Of a stretch of 64,000 bases of DNA, positions 33,987-42,770 are shown piece by piece. Source of the DNA: Magnetospirillum sp. UT-4 (lineage in GTDB: Bacteria > Pseudomonadota > Alphaproteobacteria > Rhodospirillales > Magnetospirillaceae); NCBI RefSeq assembly GCF_902729435.1, contig NZ_CACVCG010000046.1, forward strand, positions 124,001 to 188,000, given 5' to 3'. A program made the position numbers and the translations under genes. Positions within the stretch are counted from its first letter, which is position 1; every line of letters begins with the position of its first letter. The notes below the pieces were generated by a model. It did not search any database. It worked only from the letters and a program-made list of their open reading frames with translations, and was not told where the DNA came from.

Positions 33987-34397
33987 TTAGCGGTTGCCTC
34001 TGGTGTTGAGGAAGGGGCCGTAGGCCTTGTCCATCTCCAGGGTGTGGGTGACGATCCAGCCGTGCAGGAACTCCAGCGCGTCGGCGCCGGGGCAGGCGGC
34101 GCGGCCGTGCTCGATCTCCTCGCGCATGCGCGACAGCCCCAGCACCAACTGGTCGTGGGCCGCCTCGTGGGCGCCGGTTCCGGGATAGCCGGCGGCGCGC
34201 ATGGCTTCCTCCTCGCGGCGGAAATGGTCGTTGGCATAGGACAGCAGGCGATCGAGGACGCCCTTGACCTCGGCCGCTCCCGCCCCGGTGCCGCAGACGG
34301 CGAACAGTTCGTTGTAAAGGCCCAGAAGATGTTCGTGGTCGCGGTCGAACTCGTCGACCCCGACCGCCATCGACGGGTCCCAGTGCAAGGTCCTCAT
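33987..34397 (-). CDS. Bacteriohemerythrin
   Basis: A 136-residue four-helix protein with all seven diiron ligands of the family: H21, H58, E62, H77, H81, H118 and D123. It binds O2 at a diiron centre and may store oxygen or sense it, common in microaerophilic and magnetotactic bacteria. No fused signalling domain is present. It is divergent from the small gene at 34537; the 139-bp gap has no other gene. Confidence 0.93.
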   Translation of the reverse strand: MRTLHWDPSMAVGVDEFDRDHEHLLGLYNELFAVCGTGAGAAEVKGVLDRLLSYANDHFRREEEAMRAAGYPGTGAHEAAHDQLVLGLSRMREEIEHGRAACPGADALEFLHGWIVTHTLEMDKAYGPFLNTRGNR

Positions 34398-34536
34398 GCG
34401 GCCCCTCCCGGTGCGCTTGAGTGGTCCGCCCGCTCCAAGAACGAAGCATAGCGAGTCTAGGCTGGGTCAGGCCATAAAATCGACTCGCCGGAAGGCCGGG
34501 TTTCCCTGCCGCCGCGTCCCCCCATATGGCAGGGCG

Positions 34537-34671
34537 ATGGAACCGCCCGCATCCGCTCCCTGCCGCCCTCCGCGCTGGCGCCTGCTGGCCACCCTGGCCG
34601 TGCTGGCGGCGGTGGCCGCGCTGGCCTACGCCGCCGCCCTGCTGCGCTTCGCCGCCATGCTGGGGAACTGA
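34537..34671 (+). CDS. Small single-span membrane protein upstream of CtaM-like gene
   Basis: A 44-residue protein, MEPPASAP then a basic patch (CRPPRWR) and one hydrophobic helix (LLATLAVLAAVAALAYAAAL). It lies 3 bp before a CtaM-like gene and ctaB, so a small accessory subunit for cytochrome oxidase assembly is possible. The upstream frame continues to 34396 but without family signature. Short length makes the call uncertain. Confidence 0.5.
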   Translation: MEPPASAPCRPPRWRLLATLAVLAAVAALAYAAALLRFAAMLGN

Positions 34672-34674
34672 GCC

Positions 34675-35094
34675 GTGACCGCCCAGGACCTGCCGCACCT
34701 GACCGCCGGCCTCAACGCCCTGACCCTGGTGCTGCTGCTGGCCGGTCTGGCGGCCATCCGCGCCGGCCGGCGGGGTCGCCATCGCGGCTTCATGCTGGCG
34801 GCTGCCGCCGCCTCGGCGGCCTTCCTGGTGGTCTACGTGGTCTATCACCTGTCGGCGCCCATCTTCCAATTCCGCGGCGAGGGCATGCTGCGGCCGTTCT
34901 ACTACACCCTGCTGGTCAGCCATGTGGTCCTGGCCGCATTGGTGGCGCCGCTGGCGGCGGTGACCCTGTGGCGGGGCTGGAGCGGCCAGACCAAGCGCCA
35001 CCGCCGCATCGCCCGCTGGACGCTGCCGCTGTGGCTGTATGTCGGCGTCTCGGGGCTGGCGGTCTACGCCATGCTCTACCACCTCGTGCCATAG
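34675..35094 (+). CDS. DUF420 (CtaM-like) membrane protein
   Basis: A 139-residue protein with four predicted membrane helices and a GTG start. LTAGLNALTLVLLLAGLAAI, HRGFMLAAAAASAAFLVVYV and KRHRRIARWTLPLWLYVGVSGL are typical of DUF420. The family is linked to cytochrome c oxidase maturation, as CtaM in Staphylococcus. It lies 9 bp before ctaB, matching that role. Confidence 0.82.
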   Translation: MTAQDLPHLTAGLNALTLVLLLAGLAAIRAGRRGRHRGFMLAAAAASAAFLVVYVVYHLSAPIFQFRGEGMLRPFYYTLLVSHVVLAALVAPLAAVTLWRGWSGQTKRHRRIARWTLPLWLYVGVSGLAVYAMLYHLVP

Positions 35095-35103
35095 GAGCCG
35101 CCT

Positions 35104-35955
35104 TTGACCTTCCGCCAGGTTTCGGAACTGGTGAAGCTGCGCATCGGCATCATGATCGCCGCCACCGCGGTGACCGGCTACGCCGCCGTCGCCGACGAAC
35201 TGCGGACGGCGCCGGCGCTGCTGCTGGCCCTGGCCATGCTGCTGGGCTCTGGCGCCGCGGCGCTGTTCAACCACGTCTGCGACCGCGACATCGACCGCCT
35301 GATGAGCCGCACCCGCGCCCGCCCGCTGGCCACCGGCCTGGTCCGGCCCGCCGACGCGCTGGGCCTGGCCGGGCTGCTGATGGCCACCGCCATGACGGTG
35401 GCGGTGCTGGCCTTCAACTGGGTGGTGGCGTTGCACCTGTTCCTCGGCGCCTTCGTCTACGGCATCGTCTACACGGTGTGGCTGAAGCGGCGCACCTGGC
35501 TCAACATCGTGGTCGGCGGCGCCGCCGGCAGCTTCGCCGTGCTGGCCGGCGCGGCGGCGGTCGAGCCGACCCGCTGGCTGCTGCCGGCGCTGCTGGCGGT
35601 GACCCTGTTCCTGTGGACGCCCAGCCATTTCTGGTCGCTGGCCATCCTGCTGGCCGACGACTACCGCGCCGCGCGGGTGCCGATGCTGCCGGTGGTGGCC
35701 GGCATCGGGCGCACCGCCTGGGCCATCCTGTTCAACTCGGTCCTGCTGGTGGCCTCGTCGCTGGCGCCGTGGCTGCTGGGCGTGGCCGGCCCCGCCTATG
35801 CCATCGCCGCCGGGGCGGCCGGCCTGCTGCTGCTCGGGCTCAACCTGGCGCTGGCGCTGCGGCCCGGGCGCAAGCTGGCGGGCTGGAACTTCGCCGCCTC
35901 GATCCCCTACCTGCTGGTGCTGTTCGCCGGAATCGTCGTCGATCGGCACTGGTAG
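35104..35955 (+). CDS. ctaB: Protoheme IX farnesyltransferase (heme O synthase)
   Basis: A 283-residue UbiA-family prenyltransferase with about nine membrane helices. NHVCDRDIDRLMSRTRARPL is the first aspartate-rich motif and LLADDYRAARVPMLP the second. It transfers a farnesyl group to heme b to make heme O for terminal oxidases. The start is TTG at 35104 behind AGGAG. No oxidase subunit genes follow, so this ctaB is apart from a cox operon. Confidence 0.93.
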   Translation: MTFRQVSELVKLRIGIMIAATAVTGYAAVADELRTAPALLLALAMLLGSGAAALFNHVCDRDIDRLMSRTRARPLATGLVRPADALGLAGLLMATAMTVAVLAFNWVVALHLFLGAFVYGIVYTVWLKRRTWLNIVVGGAAGSFAVLAGAAAVEPTRWLLPALLAVTLFLWTPSHFWSLAILLADDYRAARVPMLPVVAGIGRTAWAILFNSVLLVASSLAPWLLGVAGPAYAIAAGAAGLLLLGLNLALALRPGRKLAGWNFAASIPYLLVLFAGIVVDRHW

Positions 35956-35959
35956 GGGG

Positions 35960-36430
35960 TTACCGGGTTACCCGCTCCAGCCTGCCGCTTTCGACCAGGT
36001 CCGAGGTGGCGGCCGCCGCCCGCAGGAAGGCGCGCACCGCGTCCGGGCTGCCGCCCAGGCGGTCCACCGGGCCGGGGCGCAGCGCCACCCCGTGGGCCTT
36101 GGCCAGCCGCGCCGCGCCGTCCTTGCCCGGCATGTAGAACACCACCGCGTCGCCCTGCACCGCCGCCAGCAGGGCGATGTGGCGCCCGGCGGCGTAATCG
36201 GCCAGCAGCAGGCCGCCGGCCAGTGTCTCGACCCGCACCGTGCCGCCCTCGCCCAGCCGGTACAGCCCGGCGGTTTGGTCCCAGGCCAGGGTCACCACCT
36301 GGCCGTCGGCGCGGCGGTAGCTGCCGTCGGCGACGCCCTCGACCCGCCGGCCGCGCTCCACCACCGGCCCGTCCACCTCGTAGCAGGCGGCGAGCAGCAG
36401 GGTGACCAGCAGGGTGGCGAGGGCGCGCAT
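35960..36430 (-). CDS. Predicted lipoprotein of unknown function
   Basis: A 156-residue protein with a short signal peptide MRALATLLVTLLLAAC; C16 is the lipidation site. The rest is a beta-rich domain (GSYRRADGQVVTLAWDQTAG, LLLADYAAGRHIALLAAVQG). It is not recognised. Its gene is convergent with ctaB, 4 bp away, and downstream of xerD on the same strand. Confidence 0.7.
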   Translation of the reverse strand: MRALATLLVTLLLAACYEVDGPVVERGRRVEGVADGSYRRADGQVVTLAWDQTAGLYRLGEGGTVRVETLAGGLLLADYAAGRHIALLAAVQGDAVVFYMPGKDGAARLAKAHGVALRPGPVDRLGGSPDAVRAFLRAAAATSDLVESGRLERVTR

Positions 36431-36488
36431 GGCCGCCCTGATATCACCCGGCGGCGGCGCGCGACTTGATTTCGGCCAAGCGGCCAGA

Positions 36489-37403
36489 TCAGGTGGTCTT
36501 GCGCCCCAGCCCGGCCAGCGGGTGATGCTGCTGCACCAGCCGCGTCTTGGGCTCGTCGAGGACGTGGGTATAGATCTCGGTGGTGGCGATGTCGGCGTGG
36601 CCCAGCAATTCCTGCACCACCCGCAGATCGGCGCCGTGGGCCAGCATGTGGGTGGCGAAGGCGTGGCGCAGCACGTGGGGCGACAGCCGGCGCGGATCGA
36701 TGCCGGCCGTCATGCCGACGCGCAGCAGGCGGCGGGCGAAGTGCGAGCGGCTGAGATGCCCGCTCCGGCCGCTGCCGGGAAACAGCCAGCGCGAGCCGGC
36801 CTTGCCCAGCAGCGCCGCCCGCACCGGCTTCCACGCGGCGATGGCGGTGCGGGCGGGGTCGGACAGCGGCACCATGCGCTCCTTGTCGCCCTTGCCGCGC
36901 ACCACCAGCACGTCGGGGTCGCGGGCCAATGCGGCGAAGGGCAGGCCGACCAGTTCCGACACCCTGAGGCCGGTGGCGTACAGCAGCTCCAGCAGCGCCG
37001 TCATCATCTCGCCGTACGGGGTGGCGAGGGCGCGGGCGGCCTCCAGCAGCGCGTCGACCTCGGCCTCGTCCAGCACCTTGGGCAGCGGCCGGCCCTTGCG
37101 CGGCGAATCCAGCTTCGAGGTGGGATCGTCGCCGCGCCAGCCCTCGGCGAAGGCGAAACGGTAGAACTGGCGAAAGGCCGACAGCCGCCGCGCCTGGGTC
37201 CGCGTCGCCATGCCGACATCGGCCAGGGACTTGAGATAGGCCGACAGATCCGCGGCCTCGGCATCCAGCGCCGTGCGCCCGCGCCGGGCCAGGAATTCCG
37301 CCAGGTCGTCCAGGTCGCGGCGATAGGCGTCGAGGGTGTTGGCGGCGGCGCCGCGTTCGACGCTCATCATTTCCAGGAAGGTGTCGATGGGGCGGGAAAT
37401 CAT
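36489..37403 (-). CDS. xerD: Tyrosine site-specific recombinase XerD/XerC
   Basis: A 304-residue tyrosine recombinase. The catalytic set is present: R147 (TGLRVSEL), K171 region (GKGDKER), H243 and R246 (SPHVLRHAFATH), H269 (LLGHADI) and Y278 (IYTHV). It resolves chromosome dimers at dif with its partner. XerD rather than XerC is favoured by overall wording but not proved. The ATG overlaps the stop of the upstream TPR gene (ATGA). No integrase-type attachment sites were seen. Confidence 0.9.
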   Translation of the reverse strand: MISRPIDTFLEMMSVERGAAANTLDAYRRDLDDLAEFLARRGRTALDAEAADLSAYLKSLADVGMATRTQARRLSAFRQFYRFAFAEGWRGDDPTSKLDSPRKGRPLPKVLDEAEVDALLEAARALATPYGEMMTALLELLYATGLRVSELVGLPFAALARDPDVLVVRGKGDKERMVPLSDPARTAIAAWKPVRAALLGKAGSRWLFPGSGRSGHLSRSHFARRLLRVGMTAGIDPRRLSPHVLRHAFATHMLAHGADLRVVQELLGHADIATTEIYTHVLDEPKTRLVQQHHPLAGLGRKTT

Positions 37404-39073
37404 TTCGTATTTCCCCCTCCCCCCGCGTGGGGGAGGGTCGTTTCCTCATCACCCCCTCCCCCCTCGTGGGGGAGGGTCGGGGTGGGGGGGGAACCGCGTC
37501 GGCGCCGGGGTTTGCGACTCCACCCCTCCCCATCAAGGGGAGGGGAGTTTTTCAGCCATCCCTGCAGCGCCGTCCTGACCTGGCGCAGCAGCGGCGGCCA
37601 GTCGCCGGGGGCGGGCTGGCGGAACAGGCGGGCCTGCGCGTACCACGGGCAGGTGTCGCCATCGAACCAGCGCCAGTCGGCGCCGTGGTGCAGCATCATC
37701 AGGCTGGGCACCCCCAGCGCCCCGGCCAGATGGGCCACCGCGGTATCCACCGTCACCACCAGGTCCAGGGCGGCGATGGCGGCGGCGGTGTCGGCGAAAT
37801 CGGCCAGATGCGGTTCCAGGTCCATGGCCAGGCGCGTCACCGGCGCCTTCTCCTCCTCGCTCAGGCCCTTCTGCAGGCTGAAGAACCGCGCCCCGTCGAT
37901 GCCCTCGACCACCGCCTCGGCGAACATGGCGGCGGGCAGGAAGCGATGGGGGTCAAGGCCTTTGCGGGTCGAGGACCAGCACAGGCCGATGCGCGGCCCG
38001 CCGCCTTCGACCCGGGTGAAGCGGCCCGGCGGCGGCGCCAGATAGGGGGCGGCAACCATGTGGTCGTCGCAGCCGACGAAGAACCCGGGCAGCGACATGA
38101 CATAGGCGAAGCGGTCGGCGGCGGGCAGCTTGCGGTCGTCGCGCACCACCTCGATGCCGGGCAGGCTGGCGGCCAGCAGCTCGACCAGCGGAGGCTGGCA
38201 GGCGAACACCACCTTGTCGCAGCGTTCGGCGGCGCGCGGCAGGAAGCGGGCGAAATTGATGGAATCGCCGAAGCCGATCTCGCGGTGGACCAGCAGGGTG
38301 CCCTTGAACGGGGTGCCGTCCCACAGCGGCGCGGTGGCCGGCGGCTCCGCGAAGCGGCGGCGCTTCAGGCGCCATTCCCACTCGGCCCAGCCTTCGGTGA
38401 AGTGGCGCTGGTGCAGCAGCGTCCAGGCCAGGCCGTAATGGGCCTCGGCATAATCGGGCCACACCGCGATGGCGCGGCGGAAGGCAGCCTCGGCCTCGTC
38501 CAGGCGGCGCTGCAGCAGCCGGGTCGAGCCCAGATTGTTGAGGATCTCGGGATTGTCGGGCTGCAGCGCCAGGGCCTTGGCATGGGCCTTCTCGGCCTGC
38601 TTGAGGTCGCCCACCTGCTGCCACGCCGCCCCCACATAGGACCATGGCACCGGGTCCTTCGGGGTCAGGCGGGCGGCGGCGGCGAAGGCGTCCACCGCGG
38701 CGCGGCTCTCCTCCAGGTCGAGGCAGCAGACGCCCAGATTGCGGAAGTACGAGGGATGGGCGCGGATGGCCAGCGCCCGGCGCAGCAGGGCGGCGGCGGC
38801 GGCGGGGCGCCGGTTGTCCATCTCCAGCTTGGCCAGGTTGTAGAGCAGGTCGGGATTGGTCGGCGCCAGCGCCAGCGCGCGGTCATAGGCGGCCCGCGCC
38901 CCGGCCGGATCGCCCATGGCCTTGAGGGTGATGGCGATGGCGTTCAGCACCGCCGCATCGGGGCGCTGCCGGCGCACCTTCTCGAACAGCGCCAGGGCGC
39001 GGTCGTGGCGGCCGGCCTTGGCGTGGGCGACGCCTTCGGCGAACAGTCGCTCACGTCCGCCGGGGCCGGCCAT
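37400..39073 (-). CDS. TPR protein with GT9-like glycosyltransferase domain; repeat-derived C-terminal tail
   Basis: A 557-residue protein. TPR units fill residues about 1-230 (NAIAITLKAMGDPAGARAAYDRAL, LGSTRLLQRRLDEAEAAFRRAI). Residues about 260-500 resemble ADP-heptose:LPS transferases (HREIGFGDSINFARFLP, DLVVTVDTAVAHLAGALGVP). The natural end is near LLRQVRTALQGWL. The last 45 or so residues (SPPLDGEGW, then PPTPTLPHEGGGG) are read from palindromic repeat DNA at 37413-37547. Despite that tail the stop still overlaps the xerD start by 4 bp. Confidence 0.85.
   Translation of the reverse strand: MAGPGGRERLFAEGVAHAKAGRHDRALALFEKVRRQRPDAAVLNAIAITLKAMGDPAGARAAYDRALALAPTNPDLLYNLAKLEMDNRRPAAAAALLRRALAIRAHPSYFRNLGVCCLDLEESRAAVDAFAAAARLTPKDPVPWSYVGAAWQQVGDLKQAEKAHAKALALQPDNPEILNNLGSTRLLQRRLDEAEAAFRRAIAVWPDYAEAHYGLAWTLLHQRHFTEGWAEWEWRLKRRRFAEPPATAPLWDGTPFKGTLLVHREIGFGDSINFARFLPRAAERCDKVVFACQPPLVELLAASLPGIEVVRDDRKLPAADRFAYVMSLPGFFVGCDDHMVAAPYLAPPPGRFTRVEGGGPRIGLCWSSTRKGLDPHRFLPAAMFAEAVVEGIDGARFFSLQKGLSEEEKAPVTRLAMDLEPHLADFADTAAAIAALDLVVTVDTAVAHLAGALGVPSLMMLHHGADWRWFDGDTCPWYAQARLFRQPAPGDWPPLLRQVRTALQGWLKNSPPLDGEGWSRKPRRRRGSPPTPTLPHEGGGGDEETTLPHAGGGGNTK
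37413..37547. repeat. Cluster of three GC-rich hairpin repeats at the 3' end of the TPR gene
   Basis: Three hairpins: about 37413-37437, 37453-37490 and 37520-37547. Each pairs a CCCCTCCCC-type arm with its GGGGAGGGG-type complement around a short centre. All lie in the coding frame of the TPR gene just before xerD. They belong to the same palindrome type as 26231-26322. Confidence 0.75.
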
Positions 39074-39079
39074 GGGGGA

Positions 39080-40816
39080 TCAGACCCCGTTGGCCAGCAG
39101 GGCCTCGACCGCCAGCCGGCGCGCCTCGTCGCCCAGGCCGACCACCGCCAGGGCGCTGACCGCCTCGGACAGGGTCAGCACGTCGAGGCGGTCCAGCGGC
39201 GTGTCGCCGATGGCCGCCAGCGCCGCCAGCACGGTGCCGCCCAGCCGGGCGTCAAGGGCCGCCGCCTGCAGCATGGCGAACAGGCCCGGCTTCGGTCCGC
39301 CGGTGGGCAGTGCCAAGGTGTCGAGCCAGGCGGCCTCGGGCACCTTGGCCCCCAGCCCGGCGAGCACGCCCAGCACCACCCCGGTGCGCCGCGCCGCGAT
39401 TTCGGGCGGCAGGCCGGCCAGGGTGGCGCGCCAGGCGGCGAAGCCCTGGGTGCCGGCCGGCTGGCCGGGCATCGCGGCGGCCACCGCCGACAGCGGCCAC
39501 AGCGCGTCGGCGGCCTTGGCGGCCGGGTCGGCGCGGGCCATGTCGAGCCACTTGGCCGCCGCCTCGGGCCGGTCGAGGGCATACATCGCCCGCGCCAGCG
39601 CCGGAGCCGGAGCGGCCAGGGCCGGGTCGGGCTTGATGGTCCACAGGATGGCCTCGAACACGCGGGCGGCGGCGGCGACTTCGCCCTTGGCCGCCGCCAG
39701 TTCCACCGCCTTGGCGGCGAATTTCGCCTTCAGCGCCGGATCGGGCTGGTCGGTGGCGGCACGGAACAGCAGCGCCCGCGCCCGCACCCCGGCGCCGTCG
39801 GCCTTGGTCAGCGGGGTGGCCATCTCGTCCGGCGCGAACACCATGTCCAGATACAGCTTGCGCAAGCTGTCGATGGGCAGCACGCCGGCCGCCTCGGCCC
39901 GCTCGGCGGCGGCCAGGCGCAGCTCGGGCGGGGCGCCGGCCTGCACCGCCAGCCTCTGCGCCACCGCCACCGGCGCCGCCGCCAGCGATTGCGGCGGCAG
40001 CGCCATGCGGGCGGCGGAGAAGGCGGCCATGTGCAGCGGCGTGGCCATGCTCAGCTGGATCTTGTCGGCCGGCACCGGCGGCAGCCCGGCCATGACCTCG
40101 GCGGCGGCGATGAAGGCCTGGTCGGGGTCCTTGCGCTCGCGCAGCAGATCGAGGCCGAGATTGCCCTGCAGCATGTTGCCGGCGCTGAAATGGCAGAACA
40201 CCGACAGCTTCAGGCTGTCGGACTCGACGGCCGGCCCGGCGGTGCGGGCGGCATCGGCACAGGCGCCGGCGACGTCGCCGGCGACCAGCGCCGCCTCGGC
40301 CTTGAGCCTGGCCAGCAGCGGCCCGGTGGCGGAAGCCGGCACCGCCTTGGCCAGCTTGGTGGCATTCTCGGAATCGCCCATGGCCATCAGCCGCTCGGCG
40401 CGCAAGCCGACCAGGCTGGGCGTATCGGTCTCGCGCGCCCCCTCGGGCGGCGGCGCGGCGGTGAGCAGCAGGCGGCGTTCGAGGCCGCGCACCGTGGCCG
40501 AGGCTCCGGCGCCGGGCAGCAGCGGCAGCAGGGCGCGGGCGACCGGCGCCGGCGTACCGGCCCACAGAGTGGCGGGGAAGCCGCCCTGGGAGGAATCGAG
40601 CACGCCCGCCGCCTCGGGGTTCGGCGGCTTCAGCGCGTCCACCGCGATGGGGCCGGCCACCGACGACGCCGGCGGGTCCATGCGTTCCATGGTCTCGGGG
40701 TCGAAGGGGGTGACCGGCGGCAGCACCTGCCCGGTTCCCTGCGCCGCCGCGGAAGCGCCGGACAGCAGGAGGGCGGACAGGAAAAGGGCGGAAACTCTAG
40801 CGCGGCAGACGGTCAT
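39080..40816 (-). CDS. Exported alpha-helical repeat protein, unknown
   Basis: A 578-residue protein with a signal peptide (MTVCRARVSALFLSALLLSG, cleavage near ASAAAQ). The mature part is almost wholly helical and Ala/Leu-rich (KLAKAVPASATGPLLARLKAEAALV, AAARVFEAILWTIKPDPAL), suggesting degenerate SEL1/TPR-like repeats. No catalytic motif is evident. The upstream 46-residue gene overlaps it by 20 bp, and the TPR-GT9-like gene starts 6 bp after its stop, so all three form an operon. Confidence 0.65.
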   Translation of the reverse strand: MTVCRARVSALFLSALLLSGASAAAQGTGQVLPPVTPFDPETMERMDPPASSVAGPIAVDALKPPNPEAAGVLDSSQGGFPATLWAGTPAPVARALLPLLPGAGASATVRGLERRLLLTAAPPPEGARETDTPSLVGLRAERLMAMGDSENATKLAKAVPASATGPLLARLKAEAALVAGDVAGACADAARTAGPAVESDSLKLSVFCHFSAGNMLQGNLGLDLLRERKDPDQAFIAAAEVMAGLPPVPADKIQLSMATPLHMAAFSAARMALPPQSLAAAPVAVAQRLAVQAGAPPELRLAAAERAEAAGVLPIDSLRKLYLDMVFAPDEMATPLTKADGAGVRARALLFRAATDQPDPALKAKFAAKAVELAAAKGEVAAAARVFEAILWTIKPDPALAAPAPALARAMYALDRPEAAAKWLDMARADPAAKAADALWPLSAVAAAMPGQPAGTQGFAAWRATLAGLPPEIAARRTGVVLGVLAGLGAKVPEAAWLDTLALPTGGPKPGLFAMLQAAALDARLGGTVLAALAAIGDTPLDRLDVLTLSEAVSALAVVGLGDEARRLAVEALLANGV

Positions 40817-40937
40817 CGGGGATCACCTTCTCGACCGTCGCCAGGGGCGGCGGCAGATCGAACGTTGCGAGGAAGGCACCGCCGCCGACCACGACGGCGA
40901 GCAGCAGGACGACCAGGATTCCGGCGATCTTGCTCAT
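40797..40937 (-). CDS. Small membrane-anchored protein (46 aa)
   Basis: MSKIAGILVVLLLAVVVGGG is an N-terminal membrane helix, then DLPPPLATVEKVIPDDRLPR, a short exported tail. The longer open frame (to 41276) is not protein-like. The gene overlaps the start of the exported helical protein by 20 bp. Its ATG lies 169 bp from the divergent aroK, and that gap should hold both promoters. Family unknown; existence rests on the start, the helix and the coupling. Confidence 0.6.
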   Translation of the reverse strand: MSKIAGILVVLLLAVVVGGGAFLATFDLPPPLATVEKVIPDDRLPR

Positions 40938-41106
40938 GGGTTGGGATGAACCTTGCTTGAGGACGTTCTGGACACGCCCGGTGCCGGGCGGATAAAAGCG
41001 GCAGAAGCGCCCGTCTGGGCGCGTCACCAAGGCTAGGGTCCGACCATGGCGACTTTGGGGCAGTGTATCGGCCTCGCCCCGGCCGATCAACGGCGCACCA
41101 CCGGCG

Positions 41107-41667
41107 ATGACTAGTCCTCTGCCGGAAGGCGAGCCCGTCCGCCCGCCCCGCCCCATCGTCCTGATCGGATTGATGGGGGCCGGCAAGTCCTGCGTCGGCC
41201 GCCGGCTGGCGGCCCGGCTGGGGGTTCCCTTCCTCGATTCCGATGCCGAGTTCGAGGCCGCCGCCGGCTGCACCATCGCCGATTATTTCACCCGCTTCGG
41301 CGAGCCCGCCTTCCGCGACGGCGAGCGCAAGGTGATCGCCCGCCTGATGGAGGGGCCGCTTTGCGTCCTGGCCACCGGCGGCGGCGCCTTCTGCGACCCC
41401 GAGACGCGGGCCCGCATCCGCGCCGGCGCCGTCACCGTGTGGCTGCGCGCCGAGCTCGACCTGCTGGTCAAGCGCACCGCCGGGCGCGACCACCGGCCGC
41501 TGCTGAAGCAGGGCGACCCGCGCGAGATCCTGGCCCGCCTGATGGCGGCGCGCTATCCCGTCTACGCCGAGGCCGACATCGTCATCGACACCACCGACGA
41601 GCCGGCCGACGTCACCGTCGGCAAGGTGTACGATGCCCTGGCCGATTTCGCGGAGCACCACCGATGA
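41107..41667 (+). CDS. aroK: Shikimate kinase
   Basis: A 186-residue P-loop kinase. Walker A GLMGAGKS is at residues 21-28; LDSDAEFEAAAGCTIADYF holds the shikimate-binding aspartate, and ATGGGAF and DHRPLL complete the substrate and lid motifs. It phosphorylates shikimate in aromatic amino acid synthesis. aroB overlaps its stop by 4 bp. Confidence 0.95.
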   Translation: MTSPLPEGEPVRPPRPIVLIGLMGAGKSCVGRRLAARLGVPFLDSDAEFEAAAGCTIADYFTRFGEPAFRDGERKVIARLMEGPLCVLATGGGAFCDPETRARIRAGAVTVWLRAELDLLVKRTAGRDHRPLLKQGDPREILARLMAARYPVYAEADIVIDTTDEPADVTVGKVYDALADFAEHHR

Positions 41668-42767
41668 CCACCGATACGCTCACCCTCGACCTCGGCGAGC
41701 GCAGCTACGACATCCACATCGGCACGGGCCTGGTCGACCGCGCCGGCACCCTGATGCGCCCGGTGATGCGGGGCTCTCGCGCCTTCGTGGTCACCGACGA
41801 CACCGTGGCGCCGCTGTATCTCGACCGCCTGCTGGCATCGCTGGATGCCGCCGGCATCACCCACGGCCACACCATCCTGCCGCACGGCGAGCACACCAAG
41901 AGCTTCGCCCACCTGGAAGCCCTGATCGAGGCCCTGCTGGACGCCCGCTGCGAGCGTTCGACCACGCTGGTCGCCCTGGGCGGCGGGGTGATCGGCGACC
42001 TGGCCGGCTTCGCCGCCGCCATCCTGCAGCGCGGCATCGACTTCGTGCAGGTGCCGACCACCCTGCTGGCCCAGGTCGACAGCTCGGTGGGCGGCAAGAC
42101 CGGCATCAACACCCGTCACGGCAAGAACCTGGTCGGCGCCTTCCACCAGCCCCGCCTGGTGCTGGCCGATACCGGCGCGCTGGCCACCCTGCCCCGGCGC
42201 GAGGTGCTGGCCGGGTACGGCGAGGTGGTGAAGTACGGCGTCATCGACGACGAGGGCTTCTTCGCCTGGCTGGAGGCCGAGGGGACGCGGGTGATCGACG
42301 GAGACGAGGCGGCGCGCCGCCATGCCGTCGCCGTCTCGTGCCGGGCCAAGGCCCGCATCGTCGCCGCCGACGAGCGCGAAGGCGGAGTGCGCGCCCTGCT
42401 CAACCTGGGCCACACCTTCGGCCATGCCCTCGAGGCCGAGGTCGGGTTCTCCGACGAAGTGCTGCACGGCGAGGCGGTGGCCATCGGCATGGTGATGGCC
42501 ATGACCCTGTCGGCGCGCCTCGGCCTCGCCCCCCAGGCCGACGTCGAGCGGCTGGCCCGCCATCTGGAGGCGGTCGGCCTGCCGGTCCGCCTGCCCGGCC
42601 AGCGGCGCTGGGATGCCGACCGGCTGCTGCACCACATGGCCGGTGACAAGAAGGTCAAGGACGGCACGGTCACCTTCGTGCTGGCCAGGGGAATCGGCGC
42701 CAGCTTCCTGACCCGCGAGGTGCCGGCCGAGGCGCTGCGGGCGATGCTGCTGGATTTCACGGGCTGA
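41664..42767 (+). CDS. aroB: 3-dehydroquinate synthase
   Basis: A 367-residue NAD-dependent enzyme. GGGVIGDLAGFAA binds NAD, PTTLLAQVDSSVGGKTGIN contacts substrate, and the Zn ligands lie in the E of GYGEVVKYGVI and the histidines of LGHTFGHALE and LHGEAVAIGM. It makes dehydroquinate from DAHP, two steps before shikimate. aroK-aroB order is typical. CorC-like follows 3 bp later. Confidence 0.96.
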   Translation: MTTDTLTLDLGERSYDIHIGTGLVDRAGTLMRPVMRGSRAFVVTDDTVAPLYLDRLLASLDAAGITHGHTILPHGEHTKSFAHLEALIEALLDARCERSTTLVALGGGVIGDLAGFAAAILQRGIDFVQVPTTLLAQVDSSVGGKTGINTRHGKNLVGAFHQPRLVLADTGALATLPRREVLAGYGEVVKYGVIDDEGFFAWLEAEGTRVIDGDEAARRHAVAVSCRAKARIVAADEREGGVRALLNLGHTFGHALEAEVGFSDEVLHGEAVAIGMVMAMTLSARLGLAPQADVERLARHLEAVGLPVRLPGQRRWDADRLLHHMAGDKKVKDGTVTFVLARGIGASFLTREVPAEALRAMLLDFTG

Positions 42768-42770
42768 CCC

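Noticed and set aside
36489-37403. XerD as an integrase marking a prophage or island edge
   Set aside because: Sequence and length are those of the housekeeping recombinase, there is no tRNA gene or direct-repeat attachment site, and the neighbours are ordinary genes.
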